Under the pieces are notes generated by a model. It ran no database searches. It was not told the origin of the DNA and saw only the letters and a program-made list of their open reading frames with translations. The translations under genes and the position numbers were made by a program. A stretch of 64,000 nucleotides of DNA from Rhizobium sp. BK313 (GTDB lineage Bacteria > Pseudomonadota > Alphaproteobacteria > Rhizobiales > Rhizobiaceae), in NCBI RefSeq assembly GCF_014193655.1, contig NZ_JACHZQ010000001.1:1178001-1242000 (forward strand), written 5' to 3'. Below, piece by piece: positions 53,688 through 62,965 of this stretch (positions within the stretch are counted from its first letter, which is position 1; every line of letters starts with the position of its first letter).

Positions 53688-56000
53688 TCAATTCGGCTGG
53701 GATGCCTCGACCACAGCCAGGGCTGCCATGTTGACGACGCCGCGCGACGTGACGGAGGGCGACAGGATGTGGGCAGGGAGAGCCGTGCCGAGCAGGATCG
53801 GACCAACATGCAGGCCGTCGGTCATGGTCTTGACGACGCCGAGGGTGATGTTGGCCGCATCGAGATTCGGGAAGACGAGCAGGTTCGCCTCGCCGGAAAG
53901 CGTGCTGTCCGGCATGACGTGACGGCGCAGGCTTTCGGAAATGGCGCTGTCGCCGTGCATTTCGCCGTCGACTTCCAGCTCCGGCGCCATCTCGCGAACA
54001 AGCGCCAGGGCATTGCGCATCTTGGTTGCACTTTCCGATTCCCGTGAGCCGAAGTTCGAATGCGAGACGAGGGCCACCCGAGGCGAGATGCCGAAGCGTT
54101 TGATCTCTTCGGCCGCCAGCACCGCCGATTCGGCGATCTCTTCTGCATTCGGATTAAAGGTGACATAGGTATCGGCATAGAACGTCGCGCCGCGCTGCGA
54201 GATCAAGAGGCTGAGTGCCGAGAAGTCCTGGACATCCGGGCGCTTGCCAATGATCTGACGGACAACACGCAAATGGCGCTCATAGCGGCCTTCGAGGCCG
54301 CAGATCAGTGCGTCCGCCTCGCCGCGCTTCAACGCCAGGGCGCCGATGACGGTGGTATTGGTGCGCACGATCGTTCGCGCCGCTTCCGGAATGACACCGC
54401 TGCGGCCGACCAGCGAGAAATAGAGTTCGACATATTCGCGGAAGCGCGGATCGTCTTCCGGATTGATGACGGCGAAATCGGTATGCGGCCGGATCTTCAG
54501 GCCGTAGCGCTTCAGACGTGTCTCGATGACGGAGGGACGGCCGATCAGGATCGGAACGGCGGTGCCCTCTTCAAGAAGAACCTGGGCGGCCCGCAGCACG
54601 CGCTCATCCTCACCTTCCGAGAAGACGACACGCTTGCGCTCTGCGATTTTCGCGGCGGCGAAGATCGGCTTCATGACGAAACCGGAGCGGAAGACGAAGC
54701 GGTTGAGCTCGTCCATGTAGGCGTCAAAGTCGGCGATCGGACGCAGCGCTACGCCGCTTTCTGCTGCAGCTCTCGCGACGGCGGGCGCAATGCGCAGGAT
54801 CAGACGCGGATCGAAGGGCGAGGGGATCAGATAATCCGGTCCGAACACCGGCGTTTCACCGGTATAGGCGCGGGCGGCGACGTCAGACGGCTCTTCGCGG
54901 GCAAGCGAAGCGATGGCCCGCACGGCAGCCATCTTCATTTCCTCATTGATCGTCTTAGCGCCGCAATCGAGCGCACCGCGGAAGATATAGGGGAAACAGA
55001 GGACGTTGTTGACCTGGTTCGGAAAGTCCGAACGGCCGGTGCAGATCATTGCGTCCGGCCGAGCGGCGCGGGCAAGGTCCGGCATGATTTCGGGTGTCGG
55101 ATTGGCAAGCGCCATGATCAGCGGCTTTTCCGCCATTTTCTCCAAGAGCTCGGGCTTCAAAACACCTGCGGCAGACAGCCCAAGGAAAACGTCGGCGCCG
55201 GGGATCGACTCGGCAAGCACACGCTTCTCGCTCTTCTGGGCATAAATGGACTTCCATTCGTCCATCAATTCGACGCGGCCCTCATAGACGAGGCCTTCGA
55301 TATCATGAACCCAGATGTTTTCGCGTTTGGCGCCGAGGATGACCAGGAGGTTCAGGCAAGCGAGCGCAGCGGCGCCGGCGCCGGACGCGACGATCTTGAC
55401 ATCGTCGATCGTCTTGCCGGCCAGCTCCAGCCCATTGAGAATGGCTGCGGCAACGATGATGGCGGTGCCGTGCTGGTCATCATGGAAGACCGGGATTTCC
55501 ATCTTTTCGCGGAGACGACGCTCGACCTCGAAGCATTCGGGCGCCTTGATGTCTTCGAGGTTGATGCCGCCGAATGTGGGCTCCAGCGCCGAAATCGTGC
55601 TGACCATCTCATCGACGGTTGGTGCGGCGACTTCGATGTCGAAGACATCGATACCAGCGAACTTCTTGAACAGGACGGCCTTGCCTTCCATGACCGGCTT
55701 GGAGGCAAGCGGACCGATATTGCCGAGACCGAGCACGGCCGAACCGTTGGATATGACCGCGACAAGATTGCCGCGCGAGGTGTAGTCGAAGGCCATTTCC
55801 GGATTGTCGCGGATGGCGAGGCAAGGGGCGGCAACGCCGGGAGAATAAGCCAGCGCCAAGTCGCGCTGGTTGCCGAGTGGCTTCGTCGCCTGGATTTCGA
55901 GCTTGCCGGGACGGGGATAGCGATGAAAGAAGAGAGCCTGCTCGTCGAGATTGCCACTCGCCATATTCTTGGCTGCCTTCGATGTGTCGTGCGTATCCAT
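53688..56000 (-). CDS. dme: Malic enzyme with phosphotransacetylase-like C-terminal domain (dme type)
   Basis: The enzyme decarboxylates malate to pyruvate. The 770-residue protein has an N-terminal malic domain ([23 protein letters not shown] near 55, [11 protein letters not shown] near 114, [10 protein letters not shown] near 166), an NAD(P)-binding domain ([13 protein letters not shown] near 200) and a C-terminal domain resembling phosphate acetyltransferase from about residue 440. Rhizobia carry NAD- (dme) and NADP-type (tme) copies. Length, sequence as I remember it and the neighbouring plcP gene favour dme, which is needed for nitrogen fixation in S. meliloti; the cofactor is not proven here. 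GGAGGAG precedes ATG 56000. Confidence 0.88.
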   Translation of the reverse strand: MDTHDTSKAAKNMASGNLDEQALFFHRYPRPGKLEIQATKPLGNQRDLALAYSPGVAAPCLAIRDNPEMAFDYTSRGNLVAVISNGSAVLGLGNIGPLASKPVMEGKAVLFKKFAGIDVFDIEVAAPTVDEMVSTISALEPTFGGINLEDIKAPECFEVERRLREKMEIPVFHDDQHGTAIIVAAAILNGLELAGKTIDDVKIVASGAGAAALACLNLLVILGAKRENIWVHDIEGLVYEGRVELMDEWKSIYAQKSEKRVLAESIPGADVFLGLSAAGVLKPELLEKMAEKPLIMALANPTPEIMPDLARAARPDAMICTGRSDFPNQVNNVLCFPYIFRGALDCGAKTINEEMKMAAVRAIASLAREEPSDVAARAYTGETPVFGPDYLIPSPFDPRLILRIAPAVARAAAESGVALRPIADFDAYMDELNRFVFRSGFVMKPIFAAAKIAERKRVVFSEGEDERVLRAAQVLLEEGTAVPILIGRPSVIETRLKRYGLKIRPHTDFAVINPEDDPRFREYVELYFSLVGRSGVIPEAARTIVRTNTTVIGALALKRGEADALICGLEGRYERHLRVVRQIIGKRPDVQDFSALSLLISQRGATFYADTYVTFNPNAEEIAESAVLAAEEIKRFGISPRVALVSHSNFGSRESESATKMRNALALVREMAPELEVDGEMHGDSAISESLRRHVMPDSTLSGEANLLVFPNLDAANITLGVVKTMTDGLHVGPILLGTALPAHILSPSVTSRGVVNMAALAVVEASQPN

Positions 56001-56335
56001 TACGCTCCTCCATTCCTGCTCGCGCGCTCGCGTCTGAGTCCACTGCATACATCAATCCCTCAGGGTGCACAGTATGCAATTGACGCAGAGGAAAGGTTTT
56101 TTGTGGCGGCGTTTTCACAATTGTTTTTCCTGTTTACTGCGACGCGCGTCCTGTGGACGCGCAAAGGACGCAGTAACACTTTAGATGGCGCATAAGCCTT
56201 TCCAAAAATCGTCCGCGATTTTCGGGGTTATGCGCTGGAAACTGTGACTTTTGGACCCAGTGGCAAGCGAAGGGCGAATGCGTCATACGACGTTCATGGC
56301 GCGGGCCTATGAGGGCGACAAACAGAGGACCCCCC
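56001..56335. other. 335-base intergenic region between dme and the glycerophosphodiesterase gene
   Basis: The gap between two divergent genes holds the dme promoter region (T-rich near 56096-56130) and the palindromic element at 56188-56235. GAGGAC before 56336 is the only ribosome-like site. No coding potential is seen. Confidence 0.4.
56188..56235. repeat. Rhizobial intergenic palindromic element
   Basis: GCGCATAA (56188-56195) pairs with TTATGCGC (56228-56235), and inside AAAATCG (56205-56211) pairs with CGATTTT (56216-56222) around TCCG. This resembles a dispersed palindromic spacer common in Rhizobium genomes (recognised from memory). Confidence 0.55.
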
Positions 56336-57091
56336 ATGACCCTCATCGCTTCCCATCGCGGTGGTACACATCTTTGGCCTGAAAACACTCGGCTTGCCTT
56401 TTCCGAAACTGCCAAACTCGACGTCGATCTCGTCGAATTTGACGTGCACCAGACCCGGGACAACAAGCTCGTCGTCCATCACGACGCGCTGATCGACCGC
56501 ATGACGGACGGCAAGGGTGCGATCGCCGATTTCAGCTATGACGAATTGAGGCGCCACCTCGTCATCGGCAGCGGCGGTGAGACCATCCCGACACTTGCCG
56601 AAACCATCGACATCTTCGGGCCGTCTGCGGTCGACCTCCGGCTGGAGATCAAGACGAGGCTGGACGGCAAGCCCTATGAAGGCATGGAAAGCCGTATTGC
56701 GGACGAGTTATTGGCGACCGACATGCTGAAGCGGACGATGGTGACAAGTTTCGCGCTGTCACGCCTGGAAGCCTTCAGTACCGCACTCGACGAGCGCGGC
56801 CTCAATGTCGGCGAACTTCTCGGCTTCATTTTTCTCTGTTCGCCACTGACGGTCGCACAAATTGGCTGGAGAGGGGTCATTGCGGCGCTCGGCCAGTCCG
56901 GCATTCGCGAGATCGCCTTGCGTGCCGAGTCCATCGACGCCGAGGTGATGGATCTGTTTCAGAAAAACGGCGTGACGGTGCATGGGTGGGCGGCCCATAC
57001 GAGCGAAGCGGCAAAGGCGATGTTCCGCTTCGGCGTCGCCAGTTTTACAACCGATCGGCCCGATCTCGCTATAGCTGCAAAGCGCGGCTGA
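56336..57091 (+). CDS. Glycerophosphodiester phosphodiesterase family protein
   Basis: The 251-residue TIM-barrel enzyme has the catalytic start ASHRGGTHLWPENT (residues 5-18, with His and Arg), EFDVHQTRDNKLVVHHD near 37-53 (metal-binding Glu, Asp and the second His), LEIKT near 104 and a C-terminal TTDRPD. It hydrolyses deacylated phospholipids to glycerol 3-phosphate and an alcohol. No signal peptide is visible, so it acts in the cytosol. It starts 99 bases before the plcP-like gene, both in phospholipid turnover. Confidence 0.88.
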   Translation: MTLIASHRGGTHLWPENTRLAFSETAKLDVDLVEFDVHQTRDNKLVVHHDALIDRMTDGKGAIADFSYDELRRHLVIGSGGETIPTLAETIDIFGPSAVDLRLEIKTRLDGKPYEGMESRIADELLATDMLKRTMVTSFALSRLEAFSTALDERGLNVGELLGFIFLCSPLTVAQIGWRGVIAALGQSGIREIALRAESIDAEVMDLFQKNGVTVHGWAAHTSEAAKAMFRFGVASFTTDRPDLAIAAKRG

Positions 57092-57120
57092 TCCTCTGCG
57101 ACAAGCTCTCCGCACAGGAT

Positions 57121-57138
57121 TTGTCATCATCCTGAAAC
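57121..57138 (+). promoter_or_regulatory. Pho-box-like repeat before the plcP-like gene
   Basis: TTGTCAT (57121-57127) and CTGAAAC (57132-57138) are spaced 11 bases apart and match the PhoB half-site CTGTCAT at 6/7 and 4/7 positions. The box is 53 bases before GTG 57191, a normal promoter distance. Confidence 0.45.
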
Positions 57139-57190
57139 ACGAGTCTGATTTTGGAATAGCCAACGTAGGTAGGGCACGGACATAAAGTTC

Positions 57191-58009
57191 GTGAATGAAA
57201 ACATGGATGTCAGGCAATTTCGAACGTTGTTCATTTCTGACGTGCACCTGGGCTCGAAAGCGGCCAAGGCGGACTATCTTATCGATTTTTTGCGCTACCA
57301 TGAAGCGGACACTATTTTCCTTGTCGGCGACATTGTTGACGGCTGGCGGTTGAAGCGTAACTGGTACTGGCCGCAAGATTGCAACGACGTTGTGCAGAAA
57401 CTGCTGCGTAAAGCGCGCAAGGGAACCCGCATCGTCTATATCCCCGGCAATCACGACGAATTCCTGCGCGATTTCCCCGGCATGCACTTCGGCGGCATCG
57501 AAGTGGCCGAGCGGGCGATCCATGAGACCGCTGACGGAAAGAGGTATCTCGTCCTGCACGGCGATGAATTCGACGTCGTCGTCCGCAACGCGCGTCTTCT
57601 CGCCTATCTCGGCGATTGGGCCTACGATATGGCAATCCTCATCAATATTGGCCTTGCCGCTGTTCGTCGCCGCTTGAACATGCCCTATTGGTCGTTCTCG
57701 GCTTGGGCGAAGCTTCAAGTGAAGCATGCGGTCAATTTCATCGGCGAGTTCCAGCGCGTCGTGGCTGAAGAGGCCAAGCGCAACGATGCCGATGGCGTCA
57801 TCTGTGGCCACATCCATCACGCCGTCATCGAGGATCTCGATGGTATCCGTTATATCAACACCGGTGATTGGGTCGAAAGTTGCACGGCGATCGCCGAGCA
57901 TGAAGACGGCACTTTCGAGCTGATCACCTGGCAGTCGATTGTCGAAGTACAGCCGGTAGGCGTAACTGTCGAGGATCTGCCGAAAGCGCTTGGAGCGCAG
58001 GCGGCGTAG
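57191..58009 (+). CDS. plcP: PlcP-like metallophosphoesterase (phospholipase C of lipid remodelling)
   Basis: The 272-residue calcineurin-fold protein has all metal motifs: FISDVHLGS near residue 17, LVGDIVDGW near 46, GNHDEFL near 83, VLHGDEFD near 118 and CGHIHHA near 198. By sequence it is close to LpxH-type UDP-diacylglucosamine hydrolases and could be annotated as one. Alphaproteobacteria usually use LpxI for that step. The neighbouring dme gene matches the S. meliloti plcP locus as I remember it, where PlcP cuts phosphatidylcholine to diacylglycerol under phosphate limitation. The start is GTG 57191 or ATG 57203; neither has a strong ribosome site. Confidence 0.75.
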   Translation: MNENMDVRQFRTLFISDVHLGSKAAKADYLIDFLRYHEADTIFLVGDIVDGWRLKRNWYWPQDCNDVVQKLLRKARKGTRIVYIPGNHDEFLRDFPGMHFGGIEVAERAIHETADGKRYLVLHGDEFDVVVRNARLLAYLGDWAYDMAILINIGLAAVRRRLNMPYWSFSAWAKLQVKHAVNFIGEFQRVVAEEAKRNDADGVICGHIHHAVIEDLDGIRYINTGDWVESCTAIAEHEDGTFELITWQSIVEVQPVGVTVEDLPKALGAQAA

Positions 58010-58176
58010 TTTTGCGCCGCTTCACAGGTCCAATAACGATCCGTCACAATTCTTGATCGTTGCAACCTGACTACAGGCTCGTATTTTCTCCGAAACGTTT
58101 CGGTAAGACCATTTCTCGCCATAGTCGTATTCACGATAGGGTGATAGGGAAAAATCGGTTTCCCTTCAGGTCTGTC

Positions 58177-59397
58177 ATGATTCCCGCGACAAAATCTCTG
58201 CAGGGCGAGGGCGCGCCTCCCCATTTTCGTTTGCGCACCGCCTTGTCCTATTGTGCTCCGTTGCTCGTCAACGGGATCGCTCTGCCGTTTTTCCCTGTCT
58301 GGCTGGCGGGGCTGAATTTTAACGACCGCGAGATTGGCCTCATCCTTGCCGTGCCGATGGTGGTGCGTGTTCTCGTCGCGCCTGTTGTCGCGATGTTCGC
58401 CGATCGCATGGAGGAGCGGGCCAATGTGCTGTTCTGGTCAGGCGCGCTATCGCTTCTGACGGCGATCGCGCTTTACTGGACGAGCGATTTCTGGTCGGTG
58501 CTGCTGGTTTATGGCATTCAGGGGGCGACATACGCACCTTATGTACCCGTCGTAGAATCGATCGCCATTTCCGGCGTACGGCGATGGGGTTTCGATTACG
58601 GTTCGATGCGTGTCTGGGGATCGATCGCTTTCATCTTCTCGACTCTTATCGGCGGTCAGATGATCGGCAGATGGGGCGGCACCATGGTTCTCCCCACCAT
58701 GGTCGGGGGCTTCGTCCTGACAATGATGATGGCCTTCTTCTGTCCGCGCATCGGGCCGACACGCCGGCGCAATCAGCCGATCAACCTGCAGGCGCCCACC
58801 GGCAGCGGGCTGCGCTCACCGCAGTTGTTGATCACCATGATCGGTGTTTCGGTGCAGCAGTCGAGCCATGCCGTGATGTATACTTTCGCATCGATCTATT
58901 GGCGGAAGCTCGGTTTTTCCGGCACGGAGATCGCCGTACTCTGGAGCATTGGGGTAACGGCGGAGGTTATGGTTTTCTTCATGTCGAAAATGCTGAGCCG
59001 CCGTTTCAGTGCCTGGACGCTGATTTTCTTCGGCTCGACCATGTGTATCGTGCGCTGGATACTATTTCCGATCAACCTCGGCTTTCTCGGCTATTTCGTG
59101 CTGCAATGTTTTCATTCCTGCACCTATGCCTGCGTACATACCGGCATCCAGCGCCGCATCGTCGCTTCGGTGCAGGAAAGCCAGGAGGCTTCAGCCCAGG
59201 GTGCCTATTTCTTTTATAACGGCATGTTTCTCGGGCTGATGACCCTGGCGTCCGGCTATCTCTATACGTGGCTCGGTCTTTCCAGCTACTATATCATGGC
59301 CGGTATCGCAGCATTCGGCCTTGCTATGGTGATCTTCGCCCGCAATCTTCAGCCTAGCGGTTCGACGTTTGGCGAAAGAGCTAGCAAGGCCTCCTGA
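58177..59397 (+). CDS. MFS transporter (phenylpropionate-permease-like family)
   Basis: The 406-residue membrane protein has about twelve transmembrane helices. It begins SYCAPLLVNGIALPFFPVWLAG near residues 26-47, a start typical of the MFS_1-like family named for the 3-phenylpropionate transporter, and RVWGSIAFI near 149 and SAQGAYFFYNG near 340 are also typical. The substrate is unknown. ATG 58177 is chosen because 39 further codons upstream form a basic, unlikely N-terminus. It follows plcP by 167 bases. Confidence 0.85.
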   Translation: MIPATKSLQGEGAPPHFRLRTALSYCAPLLVNGIALPFFPVWLAGLNFNDREIGLILAVPMVVRVLVAPVVAMFADRMEERANVLFWSGALSLLTAIALYWTSDFWSVLLVYGIQGATYAPYVPVVESIAISGVRRWGFDYGSMRVWGSIAFIFSTLIGGQMIGRWGGTMVLPTMVGGFVLTMMMAFFCPRIGPTRRRNQPINLQAPTGSGLRSPQLLITMIGVSVQQSSHAVMYTFASIYWRKLGFSGTEIAVLWSIGVTAEVMVFFMSKMLSRRFSAWTLIFFGSTMCIVRWILFPINLGFLGYFVLQCFHSCTYACVHTGIQRRIVASVQESQEASAQGAYFFYNGMFLGLMTLASGYLYTWLGLSSYYIMAGIAAFGLAMVIFARNLQPSGSTFGERASKAS

Positions 59398-59484
59398 GGC
59401 GCGAAACGAATTCATTTGGATATCAAGATGCTATGGCATATTTTGACATCGGCGCGGCATAGAAATCGCCTATGCACTCGGATA

Positions 59485-59492
59485 TTAACCAT
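59485..59492 (+). promoter_or_regulatory. CtrA-like half-site before the Mla operon
   Basis: TTAACCAT lies 57 bases before the mlaE-like ATG, the same 8-mer found (inverted) before the L,D-transpeptidase gene. Single half-sites are weak evidence. Confidence 0.3.
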
Positions 59493-59548
59493 TGGCGTCG
59501 TGCTGGGATTCCCGAGTCGGCGACCGTGACGCGAGATCTGAAAGACGC

Positions 59549-60709
59549 ATGAGTTTGAAAGTAGCCGAACAGAAACCCGATGCACCGAGGATCGATGACG
59601 AGCCCGATGGCAGCGGGCATCGTTATCGGCTGGAAGGCAATTGGCGCAGTGCTCATGTGCACGGCGTGCTGCGGCAGATCGATCAGCTTACGAAACGGCG
59701 CGGCGGCGGTCAGGTAGTGATCGATCTTTCCGATCTTTCCGACGTCGATACCGCCGGCGCGTTGCTGATCCGTCGCTTGCAGGAGAGCCAGGAAGCGCAT
59801 GGCGCCAGCGTCAGGATCGAAGGCTCCAATCCCCATATCGATGAGCTGCTTACTGCTTTTGCCGAAGACCGGAACAACGAAGTTGCGGAGCCCAAGCCAA
59901 AGAAATCCTTGGCGGAACGGATTTTCGCGCCGATCGGCGAGAGCGTCTACGAGATCTGGGGCAACCTCGTCGCGGCCATGTATATTCTCGGTTCGGCGGT
60001 ACGGGGCGCACAACTCAAGTTCGGGCGCGGCAGTGGCGTTTCGCCGGCTTCGATCGTCAATCAGATCGACCATATGGCCGTGCGTGCGGTGCCGATCATC
60101 TTGCTGATGTCTTTTCTGATTGGCGCGATTATCGCTCAGCAGGGCGCATTCCAGCTCCGCTATTTCGGCGCTGAAATCTTCGTCGTCGATCTCGTCGGTA
60201 TCCTGCAATTGCGTGAAATCGGCGTGCTTCTGACCGCCATCATGATCGCCGGCCGCTCGGGCAGCGCCATTACTGCCGAAATCGGCTCGATGAAGATGCG
60301 CGAAGAGGTCGACGCTCTGAAGGTCATGGGTCTGAACCCGATCGGCGTTCTGATCTTCCCCCGACTGGTGGCATTGACCGTTGCGTTGCCGCTGCTGACG
60401 ATCCTTGCCAATTTCGCCTCGCTCTTCGGCGCGGCGACGGTCGCTTGGGCCTATTCCGGCATCACCTTCGCCACCTTCATTTCACGCCTGCACGAAGCGG
60501 TTAGTCTCTCCACCGTCATCTCGGGCATGATCAAGGCGCCGTTCATGGCGCTGGTCATCGGCATCGTTGCGGCGGTCGAAGGGCTGAAAGTGGGCGGCAG
60601 CGCTGAATCGCTCGGCCAGCATGTGACCTCGTCCGTCGTGAAGTCGATTTTCGTGGTGATCCTGATGGACGGGCTGTTTGCCATGTTCTACGCAGCGATC
60701 GATTTCTGA
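59549..60709 (+). CDS. MlaE-like lipid ABC transporter permease with N-terminal STAS domain
   Basis: The 386-residue protein joins a STAS domain (residues 10-118; VIDLSDLSDVDTAGALLIRRL near 56-76) to the MlaE permease with about five helices. Permease motifs are REIGVLLTAIMIAGRSGSA near 225-243 and EEVDALKVMGLNP near 252. In E. coli the STAS part is a separate protein (MlaB); here it is fused. It moves phospholipids between the envelope membranes with the ATPase and MCE protein encoded next. The following gene starts 14 bases after its stop. Confidence 0.9.
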   Translation: MSLKVAEQKPDAPRIDDEPDGSGHRYRLEGNWRSAHVHGVLRQIDQLTKRRGGGQVVIDLSDLSDVDTAGALLIRRLQESQEAHGASVRIEGSNPHIDELLTAFAEDRNNEVAEPKPKKSLAERIFAPIGESVYEIWGNLVAAMYILGSAVRGAQLKFGRGSGVSPASIVNQIDHMAVRAVPIILLMSFLIGAIIAQQGAFQLRYFGAEIFVVDLVGILQLREIGVLLTAIMIAGRSGSAITAEIGSMKMREEVDALKVMGLNPIGVLIFPRLVALTVALPLLTILANFASLFGAATVAWAYSGITFATFISRLHEAVSLSTVISGMIKAPFMALVIGIVAAVEGLKVGGSAESLGQHVTSSVVKSIFVVILMDGLFAMFYAAIDF

Positions 60710-60722
60710 GGGGCTGGCAAAG

Positions 60723-61586
60723 ATGAGCGCGCTTCACTCGGAAATCCCGTTGGATAAGGATGAGCAAGGCAGGGATATCGTACTGTCGGCGCAGGATGTC
60801 ACCGTCGCTTTCGGATCGAAAGTGGTGCTCGACAAATTAAACCTCAATATCTACCGCGGCGAAATCCTGGGTTTCGTCGGCGCTTCCGGCGCGGGTAAGT
60901 CGGTGCTGCTGCGCACGGTATTGCGGCTGCTGCCGCGCCGCTCGGGCAAGATCGAGATCCTTGGCGAAGATTATGACAAGCTCTCCGAGCCAGAGCGCAA
61001 CGGGCTCGACATGCGCCTTGGCGTGCTTTTCCAGCAGGGTGCGCTGTTTTCCTCGCTGACGGTGAAGGAAAACATCCAGGTACCGATGCGGGAATATCTC
61101 GACCTGCCCAAGGAGTTGATGGACGAACTGGCGCATCTGAAAATCCGCATGGTCGGCCTTGCCGCCGATGCTGCCGACAAATACCCGTCCGAGCTTTCCG
61201 GCGGCATGATCAAGCGCGCCGCTCTTGCCAGGGCCCTGGCCCTCGACCCCGATCTCGTTTTCCTGGACGAGCCGACATCCGGCCTCGACCCGATCGGCGC
61301 GGCCGAATTCGACGAGCTGATCGCCAAGCTACGCGACACGCTCGGTTTGACCGTCTATATGGTGACTCACGACCTCGACAGCCTTTTTTCCGTCTGCGAC
61401 CGTATTGCCGTTCTTGGACAGAAACGGGTATTGGTGGAAGGTACGGTTGAAGACATGCTCGCCTGCGACGACCCTTGGGTGCAGTCCTACTTTCGGGGCA
61501 AGCGTGCGCGATCGATCGTGCCGCGGCAGGACATCGGGGATCGCAACGACGACACTGGCGCCGGCGCCCACAGCCGCAAAAAGTAA
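60723..61586 (+). CDS. MlaF-like lipid ABC transporter ATP-binding protein
   Basis: The 287-residue ATPase has Walker A GASGAGKSV near residue 54, the Q-loop LFQQGALFSS near 102, signature PSELSGGMIKR near 158, Walker B LVFLDEPTSGLDP near 179 and the switch His VTHDLDS near 219. The signature LSGGM is typical of the MlaF group. It energises lipid movement by the MlaE-like permease. The ninth base after its stop begins the MCE gene, so the four genes form one operon. Confidence 0.93.
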   Translation: MSALHSEIPLDKDEQGRDIVLSAQDVTVAFGSKVVLDKLNLNIYRGEILGFVGASGAGKSVLLRTVLRLLPRRSGKIEILGEDYDKLSEPERNGLDMRLGVLFQQGALFSSLTVKENIQVPMREYLDLPKELMDELAHLKIRMVGLAADAADKYPSELSGGMIKRAALARALALDPDLVFLDEPTSGLDPIGAAEFDELIAKLRDTLGLTVYMVTHDLDSLFSVCDRIAVLGQKRVLVEGTVEDMLACDDPWVQSYFRGKRARSIVPRQDIGDRNDDTGAGAHSRKK

Positions 61587-61594
61587 CTGGAACA

Positions 61595-62965
61595 ATGGAA
61601 ACCAAAGCCAACTATACGATTGTCGGGTTCTTTACACTGCTGGTCATCGCGGCCGCTTTCGGCTTCGTCTATTGGATGGCGGAGTATGGCCGCGGCGGTC
61701 CGATGGCCGAGCTTGTCGTACGCATTCCGGGCTCGGCAAACGGCCTGAGCGTTGGTTCGCCCGTTCGCTTCAACGGCATTCAGGTCGGCTCGGTGCAGGG
61801 GCTTTCGATCGATGCCGATGATCCGAACTATTCGCTCGCCTTCACCGAGGTGCGCGCGGATGCGCCAGTTTATACGTCCACCAAGGCCATTTTGGAGATC
61901 CAGGGCTTGACCGGTGCCGCCTATATCGAGCTTTCCGGCGGCCGCAACGGTGACGAGAACATCCTCAAACGGTCGATCGAAACCGGTAAGCGGGCGGTGC
62001 TTCTCGCCGACCAGTCGAGCGTGACGAACCTGCTCACCACCGCCGACAAGATCCTGAACCGTGCCAACGACACAATCGGCGATATCCAGGGCTTCATCTC
62101 GGATTCCCGCGGACCGCTGACCGATACGGTGCGTAACGCCCAGAAATTTTCAAAGGCGCTGTCGGACAATTCCGGCAATATCGACAAGTTCCTCGCCAGC
62201 GTCGGACAGCTTTCCGATACCGTCAAGAGCGTGTCGACCCGCGTCGACTCTACCCTTGATGCGATCGAGAAGCTGGTGCGCGCTGTCGATTCCAACAAGA
62301 TCAACGATGTCGTCAACAATGCCGACAAGATCACCGCGAATGTGGCTGATGCGACGACCGATCTGAAGGCGACGATCGCCAGCTTCAAGCAGACTGCCGA
62401 TACCTACAACGCCTTTGGCCAAAAGGCGCAGCAGACACTCGACCGCGTCGATGCGATCGTAGCGCAGATCGATCCCAACAAGGTGAAGGGTTCGATGGAC
62501 GATATCGCAGAGGTGACCAAGGACGCCAGGACGGCCGTCATATCCATCCGCGATGTCGCCAATTCGGTTGCGGCCCACCAGCAGGATATCGATCAGACAA
62601 TTGCCAATGCCAAGGATATTTCCAACAAGCTAAACTCCGCTTCCGGCAAGGTCGACGGCATTCTTACCAAGGTTGACTCGCTGCTCGGCTCCGGTGACAC
62701 ACAGTCGCTGTTTGCGGAAGCCAAAGATACGCTCGAATCCTTCAAGAAGATGGCGGACAATCTCAATGCCCGGATCGGCCCGATCGCCGACAATCTGCAG
62801 AAATTCTCGAATGGCGGCCTTCGCGATGTGCAGTCTCTCATTAACGACATGCGAGGCACGGTTGACAATCTCAACAACACAATCACTAACTTCGACCGCA
62901 ATCCGCAGCGCCTGATTTTCGGCGGCGATACTGTCAAGCAATATGATGGCCGGGCGCGGCATTGA
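61595..62965 (+). CDS. MlaD-like MCE domain protein
   Basis: The 456-residue protein has an N-terminal membrane anchor (YTIVGFFTLLVIAAAFGFVYWM, two blocks, residues 6-27), an MCE domain (VRIPGSANGLSVGSPVRFNGIQVG, two blocks, residues 40-63) and a very long helical periplasmic tail (residues 150-450) rich in Asn, Asp and Lys. MlaD rings hold lipid for the ABC transporter. The tail is much longer than in E. coli MlaD (about 180 residues) and could reach across the periplasm like other long MCE proteins. The next ATG overlaps its stop (TGATG). Confidence 0.92.
   Translation: METKANYTIVGFFTLLVIAAAFGFVYWMAEYGRGGPMAELVVRIPGSANGLSVGSPVRFNGIQVGSVQGLSIDADDPNYSLAFTEVRADAPVYTSTKAILEIQGLTGAAYIELSGGRNGDENILKRSIETGKRAVLLADQSSVTNLLTTADKILNRANDTIGDIQGFISDSRGPLTDTVRNAQKFSKALSDNSGNIDKFLASVGQLSDTVKSVSTRVDSTLDAIEKLVRAVDSNKINDVVNNADKITANVADATTDLKATIASFKQTADTYNAFGQKAQQTLDRVDAIVAQIDPNKVKGSMDDIAEVTKDARTAVISIRDVANSVAAHQQDIDQTIANAKDISNKLNSASGKVDGILTKVDSLLGSGDTQSLFAEAKDTLESFKKMADNLNARIGPIADNLQKFSNGGLRDVQSLINDMRGTVDNLNNTITNFDRNPQRLIFGGDTVKQYDGRARH

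Noticed and set aside
54060..56195. 711-codon open frame on the + strand opposite dme
   Set aside because: Long antisense frames are common in GC-rich genes. It shows no family motif, while the - strand has a complete malic enzyme.
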